Positions 35,406-47,100 of a stretch of DNA of 64,000 bases are shown piece after piece. The position numbers were made by a program, and so were the translations under genes. The notes under the pieces are model-generated. The model did no database searches, was not told the DNA's origin, and worked only from the letters and a program-made list of their open reading frames with translations. Every line of letters begins with the position of its first letter. Position 1 is the stretch's first letter. Source of the stretch: Aquilaria yunnanensis (taxonomy: Eukaryota > Streptophyta > Magnoliopsida > Malvales > Thymelaeaceae); assembly GCA_039654915.1 (NCBI GenBank), contig CM077600.1:34171992-34235991 (forward strand). Reading direction: 5' to 3'.

Positions 35406-38400
35406 CCCCCAGTCGTGTGAATGAGCAACCAAGAATCGAAAAGAAAAGAAAATCGAGTATATACTAGTAACTCTGTTCGTTCGTTCCCGAAGTGGACGTG
35501 GACGTGGCGTAGCGTGGGTGGTGGGACTGGAAAGTGGGAACAAAACAACGCGGCAGATATTTTTCTAATCGCTCGACTTTATTGGCTATTGCTTCAACCC
35601 CTCGCCAGATCAGAAACAATGTGGACTCCGTAAAGCACCAGCAATCATCACTGGCCACGTTTCTGCGTTTTCCTCTTTTAACAAGTTTAGGTCAACCGAA
35701 AAGTGCCACAGGTACCCTCTGTTACGGAAAAGGGTTTTTGATGACCTAAATGCATAATTTACCTCTAGACTTTAATCACTTTGACACTTAGCCCCTTCAA
35801 CTATGAATTAGCATCCAAATTTTATAAATTGGGACGCATGACTGCCTCTGTTGACGGAACGTCATCATATACTAAAACTCCATCATGAAAATGTTCTTTT
35901 TTGTTTCTCATGGACTTAATGATAACAACATTAAATAGAGAGGCTAAACTTGCCATTTTAACATATGACTTTGTTTAGGGGCCAATCTCTTAAATCCTCG
36001 TTGCCAACTTTAACAACCAGCCCATCTCCGAAACTCCTCCACAAGATCCTCAATTCCCTCTCTTCTTGGATCACTCTCATCTTATTCTGGCAGTCCTCGC
36101 TTCACTTTTTCATCAATTTCTATGCTTCAGCCACTTTTTCCTCTATCTTGAGTAATGCCCTGATTTTACTCATCTTCCCTGTTACCAATGCGATGACCTC
36201 TATGGCAATCATTGTGTTCAAGATACTCCTTAAGGAAAAGACTCGAGTTCTGCTTGCTTTGTTGGGTATGGGTTTTATTGTTGCTGTGTTTGGCTTTATA
36301 TCTCGTGATGAAAATTAAATTTCTGTTACATAGGCTAATTTGGTTTTTCCCTAATACTATGGAAATGTAAGATCTTAAGACTATGCAAATAAATCCTCCC
36401 ACCCTAATTTGAAGAGAAATTAACATTGATTTTGAAAAGTTGCATTTGAGTTTGGTTGCAGCTTGAACTTGCTTTATTTCTTTGAGCAAAACACTTTTTT
36501 AATGACTTATCGTTGCTCTATGTTTAAGGATGAATTAGGAGATGTGAAAAGAAATATTTTACCAAATGGTTCAACTACATTATAGTAGGCAGTCATTAGA
36601 TTAAGCTTTTTTCTACCCTTCATCATTAACATCATCCATACCAAACGAAGCCCAATAAAGAAAAGGACTCCATTCCACTACTTTAATATTTAGATAATAA
36701 CTTTCTTTCATCATTTTTTAGTTAATTTACTATCGGAAGACTAAAAACACTTAATTTTGAGCATTTGAATATGAATTGTGTTTGAATTGTTATCATTTGC
36801 AATGATAAACGTATGATTTTTTATGGTGGAAATGAGAATTTAAATAAAGATAAAGTGACTGTTAATTATGGAAAAAAGGAAAATTACCTAGAACCCTATC
36901 CCCCGAAGGTATAGGCAAACCTATACTTTATTTTTTATATTTCAAATACCTACACTTGCCACCTAAAAGGTTAACTCTATCATCTACTGTTATGGTAGAA
37001 AAGAGAAAATACCTACTTTTACCTTTATAGCTTTTCTACCTGTTTATTTGCATTTAATAGACCTAAATTAATGTACTTAATAGTCTCAATTTTAAAATGA
37101 ATTCAAAATTCTCCTTGAAGTTGCCTCTATTTATGCCCTTCTACCCCTAAAAAATCCACCATCGATTCTCTACACCTGTTGCCCCACAACCACAAAATTC
37201 TCCTTCAGCCTCTACGCTTTCAACCTATCCACTCTCGTCACACCTACCCTTGAGCCCGTTGTCACATAATCATGTTATTGATTCTCCACACCCGCCGATC
37301 TCAATCTCTCACTTCCGTACTACCTCCCACTTTTGCCTTTTCGATTGTGCTCTTTCAATACTATCCGACCTCCCAATTTTGCCCTTCTAATTGCGCTTTC
37401 CCCGATCCCGTCTAACATTCCAATCTTGCCCTCCTGATCTCGCCTTCATGATCCTATACAACCTCTTAATCTCGCCTTTCCAATCAAGTTTTCCCCAATC
37501 TTGTCCAACATCTCAAATTTGCCTTTTTGATTGAGCCCTTCCTCCTATGGGTGTAATCAATTACAATTACTGCTGACCTCATCGAAGATCTGGTAGGGCA
37601 GTGGCAGAGGCAGCGATAGGGTGGACACTAAGGCCACTGGAAGCCAGGACGAGGATGAGTTTGGTTGCTATGCGGTGGCTTGCAGAGAAAAAGAGTATGG
37701 CATAGTGAATGACTTGCTACCTGTAAATTGGGCCAACTTCAAGGGCAATTCAAAACTAGTTTGCATATCCACACTCAATAACACACTAACCTATTTGCAT
37801 TAACTTAAAACGAACTTGACCTTCTTCTAAAAAAACTTTGCCCTCTCCAAATTCTACATCCAACAACCTAGGCCCTGTCTTCCCCTATGTTCCCCACTTA
37901 TTTCTTCCTTTGTCTCTATCTTCACTTCTGCCTCTTTCTTTACCTTTGTCTCTACTGAAACATCACTTTATTTGCTACTGCTACTTCTTCCAATTCAATA
38001 GAAACCTCATGAATTTTAGGCTATCTGAATTGCAATTAGAAACCATTGCCCAGATTTTAACAGATAAAGTTACACTAAAAGCCTAATGGGACAAATAAAA
38101 AATATGTCTTTCTTTTTGTTCACCATTATGCTCCATATGAACAGATCATGCTACTCATTTACACCAATTTTGATAAAACCATGTTGTTTTTCCTTTCCTA
38201 TGGAAGGAAGAATATGACAAAACCTCAATTTCTGCCTTGGACTCTGCCACGACCTCATTCTCCCAACATTGAAGCTATAACCATGGTTCACGATGAATAT
38301 GATTCATTACTACATTTTTGTAATTATTAATGATTTATTTTCATTTAGTGGGTGAAATTTCCTGCTACTCACTTGAATCGATTATTCTTTATAGCCTTAA

Positions 38401-41400
38401 TTTATTTGAACCTGATGATGTTGAAGAGCTACAATGAGTAAAATTTCTTATAAAAGTAAGGGCCAAAGTTTTTATTTCCATTAGGCGAGTCTCAAGATCG
38501 TCTTGAAATTTTCCATGATCAAAGCTCCCTGCTTCATCATATTTGCTTTCTTTTTCTTTATAAGTTAAGACTTGAGAAGAGAGAAAATGATAAAAGATGG
38601 AACGATGCAACTCCATTGAAACTTAAGAATGAGAGAAAAAAATGACAAAACAAGAGGAAACATTATGGAGCTAAGGGTGTTCATAGGGTGGGTCTGACTA
38701 GGTTCACGCTAGATCTGAACTGCCTTCGCATAAGTGATCGAGTTCACCAATATAATACCGAAATCGCACTGCATACCGCAAAACGTAATTAAAACCTAAA
38801 CTGCATAGAATGTAGTTTGGCTTGGTGTGACTGACTTATGAAGTTACGACATGGTTTTTTTGTTCTTTTGTTAAAGCTTAATGATTGTTGCCCAATTGTT
38901 GGAGGTGGAAAAACTTTTGTCTTTTGTTCCAAAATTAGTCATCTACAACATGTACCTTTATTTGTTATAATATATTATAAGTTTAAGATGGGAAGAAATA
39001 AACCATTTTCTAATACATAGTAAAATAGAAGCATAACAATGTTAAGTACATGATATGTATATCATTTTACTTTTAGTTGTTATACTTTATGAAAATAATT
39101 GATAGAGCTAGGGTTCTTCTAGTGTTATTCTTATGTTTTTACAGGCAAAGGTGACTAAAGCAAAAGAGAGGTAACTTGCAAGCCAATTTTGGACCTTTTT
39201 TTTAGCAAATTCAGACTCGAGTGAAAAAAATGAAAGTTGTAACTCTTCTTCTTAGCATCACATCTCAATCAAACAACTGTACACAACGTTATAGTTAAAT
39301 TATTGAAAGGTGTCAAACATGCTCTTTTTATAAAAACTCTCAGCCAGCAAATGTAAAAGATGATCTCCTTTAACCCCAAACCCTCCGAACTTATTTTTGA
39401 CTAATTTTATTAGGGTTTTTATAGATTAAAAAGATAGGAAGCCAATTTTATGGAGATTCTAGGTTAGATTGAAGTGAGAGCTTTTCTACAACATAGATTT
39501 CTACTTAGATTTGGTTCTTTTAACCCTAATTTCTCTTTTTATTTAGTTTGAGATTCTCGTAAATATTTTGTAGATTTATCATTTTTATGGATGTTGTTAA
39601 CCATTTGGGATGATTTGATACTTGTAAATACATAACCTATTAATTATTTCCATAATTTATTGGTTATTTAGCTTGTGCTTGAACATGTTATTCATTCGTT
39701 AGACACTTGTGTTGATGTTGTGAGCACAATAGTTTTAAATTTATAAACCTCAATTTACCCGTAAGTGCATGGTATGCTGTGTACAAGTGGTAAGCACGGG
39801 TGTCGTCCTAAAAGATATAAGAGATTATAATTAAAATTCAAATCCTAACTACTCACTAACTTAAGCTAAATTAAATGAAAAGTAGTACTAAATTCACAAC
39901 TAAACTAAATGAGTTCTAGGGTGGTGATGGAGAACAAGTGCCACCAATAGAGATTAATATGCAAAAGAGTGGAAATGCAAGGTAGAATTAACTAACTTTA
40001 ACTAAAATCGAAGTAACTTAGTTAAAAAGACTAGCTTTCTAGGATTTCACTTTTTAACTTGCTACCTAAGTCAATTAAGGTCCTAAAGGTACTAACTTCT
40101 TATATGGTGTGAGGATTTAAGCTTCAAAACTTTTTTTTGTGAGGATTCAAGCTTCAAAATTTTCTTTCTCAATGCTAAGTTTTGCTCATCTAGGATTAAC
40201 TATGATATCTCTTAAGTTCATACTTTAATCTAAGATGGATTAAGGCCTAATCTCATTTCAACACTTAATGGATTGAACGATTACTTCCAATCACTCAAAC
40301 CCACCATACTTTATTTCTCATTTCCACCTCATCTATTTCTCTTTCAAGAATAAAGTTGAGATTGTGGGTTGTGTGAAATAGCCAATCAAAACACATACAT
40401 CAAGCACAAGAATATGTAACACAAAAGAGTCAATACCCAAAGGAAATCTCAATTCAACATTAAATATCAAGTATCAAGATATTCATCAAATATTAAATAG
40501 CAACATTCATGGCGCATGTGAGGAAGATTGTTTATTCTTCATTTTTTTTTTTGTGTTTGAAAGAAGAAAATCAAAAGTTTGGGCTCCTCATTGATATTCA
40601 GGAAGTTTAGAATGGTTAAAATTATTGATTGAAAAAGTTTTTAAGGATTAAACTTGTTATTTGACATTTATTTTAATATTAATTAATGTCACGTCAGTAA
40701 TTTCCATCAGATTTAAAGTTGAAATTAATGAAAATGACCCAATTTGGATGTGAAAATGAGCTAGTACTTCAATAGGACAAATTTAAAGTAGGCCACTCAT
40801 TTATCACACAAAAATAAACTAATGGACCCATGGTGGAATTTACCCGACAAAAAAGTAAGAATCATAGGCAAAAAGCTAAGGTGAAGTTTGGATACTAAAA
40901 GAGCAAACAAAAAAACTCTAAGTACCAAGGGTTTAATCATTGACTTAATAAAAATAAAAAAAAGTAAAATTAGCCAAAAATTTATCAACCCAAAACATGC
41001 TAAAAAGTAAATAAATTATAGTGACTAAAGTTTTGTTTTAGAAGAGAGAAATAATATGAAAAAGTTAATAAAATAATCCAAAGAGTAAGATTTCAATAAC
41101 AAAAAGTTGAGTTTAATGATTGACATATAAAACAGCAACAAAAAAAGTCTCCAGAAAAATAGAGTAAATAGAAAGACTTTAGATATTAATGGTTTACCAT
41201 TTACTTAATAAATTGAATAAACCTGAACCATACAAAAAATAAAAATACCATAGTGACTAAAGTTTGGTTTTAAAAAACAATAATAAGGAAAATCAACAAA
41301 AGAAAAGGTTAATCAGAGTCAATATGGTTGGTTGAAAGAAAAACAAATATGGTGATTAAAGTTTTGCTTTAAAAGATAGTAAATGAAAAAATAACAAAAA

Positions 41401-41800
41401 GAAAAGTTTGGGGAGCAAGAGATGAAAATGGAAAAACTCTAGTTATTAAGTTTAAAAACTAAAACTATAAATGAATAGACCTTAGTGACTAAAATAGGAA
41501 AGAGTAAAAACCCATAGACTGAAAAACTATAAAAACCCAGACTGAAAAACTATTTTAACCACACAAAATGTGAAATAGATTGAAAGTGAGGAAAGAGCCT
41601 AAAAGAGTCTATCTTGCCTAAGTCTGACTAATACCATGCACCATCCTTTAAAAATTTTTAAAAAGTCATTTTGGCTCTATGTATACGAAATCCTTAGATA
41701 CTTTCTACACGCTTCACACAAAGTTTCTGATCAAGTGGAATGGTTAAAGTTTGGTTTAGGGAGGGGGCCTAGGGCTTGGCTTCGAGTAGTCTTAAAGCCT
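35406..41800. other. Gene-poor, repeat-rich region upstream of the Ca2+-ATPase gene
   Basis: The first few hundred bases should carry the Ca2+-ATPase promoter and 5' UTR. A possible transporter fragment lies at 35965-36318. The rest shows only short frames without domains. A stretch at about 39745-40560 has the look of dispersed repeat DNA, with ACCTCAATTTACCCGTAAG near its start and a small direct duplication of GTGAGGATT.AAGCTTCAAAA at about 40109 and 40139. A solo terminus related to the element at 61.8-63.0 kb lies near 40805-40845. Confidence 0.45.
35965..36318 (+). pseudogene. Possible membrane-transporter fragment (drug/metabolite transporter-like)
   Basis: A 117-codon open frame contains three strongly hydrophobic stretches (WITLILFWQS, ILSNALILLIFPV, LLALLGMGFIVAVFGF) separated by short polar loops. 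The spacing and the ending GFIS followed by charged residues recall the last helices of drug/metabolite transporters such as purine permeases. No upstream exon was found, so it is at best a C-terminal remnant. It may also be a chance open frame. Confidence 0.3.
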
Positions 41801-43015
41801 CATCACCTTTTTAGCAATTTTTATTTTTTTGTTTTTTTTGGTCTATTTCAGTTTTTATTTCTCATTTTCCCTATTTTTTTCCTGTTCATATTACACCTCT
41901 ATTATTTTATTTTAGTTTTTAATTTTAATTTTCTCATCATTTTTCAATTTTCCTTTTTCTTTTTCAATTTTTTTGTATTAGTTCCTATTTTGTCTATTGT
42001 TTTGTTTCCAATTTTATTCTTTTTTTTTTGTTTTTCAATTTTCTAAATTTTATTTTTATTTGTATTTTATTGTAGCTTTTTATTTTTTATTAGTTTCTAC
42101 TTGTTCTTTTGGATAAATTAGTTTCCATTCTTTGCATATATTTGTTCTTTTATAGGTAATTACTTGTTCTTTTGCTAGCAATTGTTTGTTTGTTTTTTTA
42201 TCAATTTTTACTTGTTATTTTTTTATCAATTTGTTCTTTTAGTTGTATATTATTTTATTAGTAATTTTTTATTAGTAGTTGTTTATTCTTTTGTCAATTT
42301 CTATATATTTTTTAGATAAATCAGTTATTTGTTTTTCTACTAGTTTCATTTTTTAATTGTCTTTCTTTTATTTTTAGTTATATTTTTATTTTTTATTTAT
42401 TGGTAGCCTTTTATTTTTTATCAGTTTTTAATTGTTCTTTTGGATAAATTAGTTTTATTCTTTTATTATCAGCTATTTGTTCTTTTATCAATAATTATTT
42501 ATTCCTTTAGTAGCAATTATTCAATCTTTTAATAATTCGTGTTTATTCTTTAGATAAACTAGTTGCTTATTCTTTATCAGTAGTTATTTATTTTTTTATT
42601 AGTAGTTATTTATTCATTAAGCTCATTCAAAGGAACATACATGAAATAACAAAAGAATAAATAAAGAACAAATAACTAGTAAAAAGAGAATTAAGATTTA
42701 GTGTTTCTAAATGAACAAACAAGGACTTATAAAATAACAAATTAGCAAAAAGTTAAAAAAGAAAAAGAGAAGTAAAGAAAAGAAATCCGGAAAAGGGGAA
42801 GTTAAAAAAAATAACTAAAATGAAAAGGAAAGGCAAGATCGAAAAAAAAAAAAGAAAAGCAAAAAGAGAAGGAAACAATACAAAAAAAAAAAAAGACAAA
42901 AAAAAGAACCAAAATTGGGGGAAAAAACTAAAATGGAAAGCCAAGAAACAACTGGATAAAGGAAAATATAAAAAAAATAAAAGAGAAACAATATGGAAAA
43001 GAAAAACGTTTTAGG
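41800..43015. repeat. Strand-asymmetric T-rich to A-rich region
   Basis: From about 41815 to 42610 the plus strand is dominated by T (TTTTTATTTTT, GTTCTTTTG, ATTAGTTTCTA). From about 42640 to 43010 it is dominated by A (GAACAAATAACTAG, AAAAAGAGAAG). The switch is abrupt near 42620. The two halves are roughly complementary in composition and in some words, so the region could fold back on itself. The Phe-rich and Lys-rich open frames here are compositional artefacts. Confidence 0.65.
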
Positions 43016-43126
43016 ATAGGAATTGAGGAGATTTGAACCCACTCCTCCTTGCTATTAATAGCAACATGTTGCCAATCTAACCAAGGTTCTAAGTTGTGTG
43101 AAGGCTTACTAGAATAGTATAAGTAA

Positions 43127-43765
43127 GATAGAAATATAAAATTTGCCACTAAAATTTTGGGTTAAGAATAGATATGCCATTATAATTTTTTTTTTGGCCA
43201 ATTTCCTACTAATGTTTTAAAATGGGCCATATATGCCATTAAAGTTTTAAATTAAGAATGAATATGTCACTAACTGTTAAAAAGCTAGTAGAAAAAGTTA
43301 AAAAGCTAAATAAAAATGTTAAAAATATAAAATTTTAAAATTTCAGGATGATAATACAAGTTTTAATAAACTTAAAAAACTTATTGTAATTAAACTCCTT
43401 GTCTTTTTCTTTTTTTCTCTCTTTTGAATGCTGGCGAGGAAATTAGACAACAGAGATAAAGGAAGGGCAGCGACGGGGCTGGGTGCTAGTGACGGAGACA
43501 GCGACAGAGCTGAAGCGTTGATGGTAGAGATCAGATCCTCTTTTGACAAAAATCTAAAAGATCTTGATATTTTTTTAAAGATGCATAATAACTCCCAAAT
43601 TTCAAAATCTGTTATTTTACCATTTTTTTGATATTTTCTAACTAACAGTGACATATTTGGCCCAATTTAAAACATTAAGAAGAAATTGGGTAAAACATAA
43701 TTATAATAACATATTCACTTTCTATCCAAAGCATTAATAATAAATTTGATATTTCTACTTATAAA
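43127..43765. mobile_element. Long-TIR element (possibly Mutator-like)
   Basis: Left-end words AGAAATATAAAATTTG, GGGTTAAGAATAGATATG, AATGTTTTAAAATGGGCCA and ATGTCACTAACTGTTA recur in reverse complement at the right end in the mirror order (TAACAGTGACAT, TGGCCCAATTTAAAACATT, CATATTCACTTTCTATCC, CAAATTTGATATTTCT). Arms of at least 120 bp enclose about 330 bp. That core includes a 67-codon plus-strand frame with no recognised domain. No target duplication was resolved. Confidence 0.7.
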
Positions 43766-44116
43766 TAATAACCTTTTGTCCGGGCTGTTGCATAAGCCCG
43801 GTGCACGTCGTTTAGGATATCGTTGTAAAGTAAAGTAATAGCGATAATTAATGAACTTCCAAATTACATGAAATTTAAATAATAGTATGAATTAATTTTT
43901 AAAAAAAAAAAATTAGATTGCTGATCTACGTACACTCCCGACTTGGGTCGGGCCCTTCCAGCTCCAGGACACAGTTGGCGACGTCAACGTGAAAGGGGGA
44001 CTGCGACCGAACGTTACCGTTCTCATTGTTTGTGAATACAACACCACACTAGGGCTTAAAGCTTTAAACCCATCCCTCTCATCACAGTTTGAAGGAGATC
44101 AAGCGAAGCGCGAGCT
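43766..44116. promoter_or_regulatory. Upstream region of NUP93
   Basis: The stretch from about 43915 to 44116 is less AT-rich than its surroundings and leads into the NUP93 start codon, so it likely contains the promoter and 5' UTR. I cannot assign a specific TATA box or transcription start. Confidence 0.4.
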
Positions 44117-47100
44117 ATGGCGAGCGACCAAGACATGAGTGGCTGGACAAATCTCCTTCATACTTCTACCAAACTCCTCGAGCAGGCTGGTCCTTCTACT
44201 CAGTTCCCTCTGCTACAGGTCCGCGCCTTCGCCTCAATCTCCTTTTTTCTTTTATCTATGTGTTTCTCGCAAACATTGAACGAGAAACATTATGATAACT
44301 TGAGCTACTGTGGAAAGCTTGATTCCTCTAAAGTCTATGAGTCAGTTTTGCATTAGGGTACGGGTAAGGAAATGTATGAAAAGAGAAGTGGCCTGGCGTT
44401 TGGTTCTCTGAAATTACTCTCCGTTTTAGGACGTGAATGGGCTATTCTTTTTGGAGGAAAGGAAACTGCTGCCGGAATCAAATATTCAGTGATGAGGTTT
44501 TGCGGGATTATTGTTTTATCTTACAGCTGTCTAAGGACGAATAACACAATTCTTATCGTTAAGTCGGCTCGTGACTTGTGATTATGCATGGGTCATGTGA
44601 ATGGAGTTATGTTTGAATGTGTTGTTGAGGTTATGATTTAAATGTGGAGTAATTGCTGTGTAAAAAAATCTGGTATCTTAACTCTAGTCTTAGATCCGGG
44701 CTTCTGGTTATTGACTTTAGGATCATCACTTAAATGTATTTCAGAGGAATTTGGATCAGTTAGAAACATTATCAAAAAAGCTGAAGGCGAAAACCCTCAG
44801 AAATGAAGCACCTTCCCAATCTATTGCTGCAACAAGGTAACTTAATGATTCATTTGTCTCTCACGGTGCTTCCTTCATACTCTGCTCTCTATTACATGCA
44901 TGAATCAGTAGATGGTTTAGGGAAAGTGATTGAGAACTTGTAATATTACTACCATGTTTGGAGCTTGGGTTTAAATGTTTTTTGTGTATTAAACTAAAGC
45001 TATCACGTTTATATTTTCAGCTATTATCTCATGTTTGAGAAATGGAGAGGGCATTTGGAATTTGGGATGGAAATCTGTTTCTGAGATTGCTTTTATATTC
45101 ATTTACTATGTTTAACTTTTATATGTATATATGTCAATTTAAGGCTACTTGCTCGTGAGGGAATAAATGCCGAGCAGCTGGCTCGTGATCTTAAATCCTT
45201 CGAGTTGAAGGTAAACATTTCTGTAGGGTAGTTGGTAGACCTGGGCCTTAGCTCACTGGCATGTAAGATTTGTGTATTGTAACTATCACTTATTATTCAT
45301 ATTTGTTTATGTCTCCTTGACATGTAAACTTTGTCTAATTCATGTATAATTTGAAATCCAAACACTTGCCGAGCTTCCTCTCTAAATGGTTACGTTTTCA
45401 CTTTTGACTGCTTACTTCATATTAGCAGTATAGTAGTATTACGTGACAGATGTTTACAAGGGCATCTAACTTAGTGATTAGTGGACTTTGGAAAAAAAGC
45501 ATATGGTTTGAGGAATTAGATATTCTCTTGTCAAACTTTGTTTCATATCACACTTCACTGTCTTTAAAACTAGGAACATGCTTTATAGTTTTACCTTGAG
45601 AGAGCTTTGAAATTAGATATAATTGTATCCTGTTATCGTTTAATGGAGTCCAGATAAGAGCATATGGTTGAGAAATTGGATATATTCTTGTCAACCTTAC
45701 TTTCATATCATGCCATACTGCTTTAAAACGAGGAACATGCTTTATAGGGTTAGGGAGCTTTGAAATTATTGTACTCTGACGTCTTCTGTTTTCTTCTCAT
45801 CTTTTACTTTTTTTGAAGACAACATTTGAGGACGTATTCCCTGCAGAGGCAACAAGTGTTGAAGAGTATCTGCAACAGGTAGTTTTTCTTCTTGACCTTG
45901 TTTATCAGAATGCATGTCTTATGATTGTTGTTCGTCACTGTTTCTGCAGCATTCATTTTGTTGAGAGTGAATCTGTCCAGCGTTTGACAACTGCAAGATG
46001 TATTGCAATTTTAACATCTGTCTATATAAATTGAAGTACGTGCACTCAGGGTAATCACCCTAGCACTGCATTTTAGATTTTTACTACAGTTCATTCCCCT
46101 TGCAATTTATTAGCCCTGTGCCTTTGATGAAGATACATGTACTTAGTGTCTCATCATCTAATCGAGAGCAAGGATATTTAAGGTATTTTTCTGGGCTCAC
46201 TTCAGTTGACTTGGTGGCCACAATTGTAGGGATTTTAACCGTAGGATGCTAGAGTGATGCACCTGTTCTAACTGCCGTTTTCTTTGTAATCCTGGTGCGG
46301 ACAGTTGAGTCTATTTCCATTTCTTGTAATTTTCCAGATAGCCCTCACCATAGAAATGTGATAATTCTGTTGGTGTTGGTCAACCAGTTGCATCACTTGC
46401 CTGTCTTGCCAAATGGATCAGCAACTTCAATGGAAAAACTGTTCTTATCTTGACTGCAGGTGCATGAAATGGCAATGGTATCAGCCATCCAGGAAGCTCA
46501 GAAGGACAACATCAGAAGTTTTAATGATTATATGATGAAAGTTTTGGAGGTGGGTATGGCTCTGGACATACTTCATTTTGCTACTTTTGGTTTCCCATTT
46601 TATTCATGGCTTAAAACGTATAGTTGGCTGGAGACATTGTTTGATCAGATGTTATGCTATTGTTGGGGTTGTATTCTTTTATATTATGTCGTTGTTTAGT
46701 CATGATGCTCTTTCATGAATTCCAGAGTCCAATGCATTATATCTTTAGACCTTGTTCAGATGCTACGTACCCAAAATGTTATTGCTCCTCTGTCACTTGT
46801 TTAAGGATGATCTCTCTAATAAAATGAACCCATCTGTATGAACAATTCTGGCACCTCTGAGACTGCTGGGTTTTATTTGGAGAATCAGAGTTATTTTATG
46901 AGCTCTTAATGTGTTGTGAAGCTAAAAGGTCAAAGAAACTCTTTTTGGTTGTTGACAGAGGCTATAAAATTTATTGATTAAGGTTGAACGAAATTTGTGT
47001 TGTTGCTATTGTTTTTATCATGGATTTTTTTTTTTCTGATGTTTACTGCAGGAAGATTGGCAAAAGGGAAAAAGAGACTTCCTTCAGAGTTTGAGCAAGA

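Noticed and set aside
42753..43042. Phe-rich minus-strand and Lys-rich plus-strand frames
   Set aside because: They result from the extreme A/T strand bias of this stretch and have no domain pattern.
43020..43100. A GAGATTTGAACCCACTCC stretch resembling a tRNA T-arm
   Set aside because: No cloverleaf with acceptor and anticodon arms can be drawn around it. It looks like part of dispersed repeat DNA.
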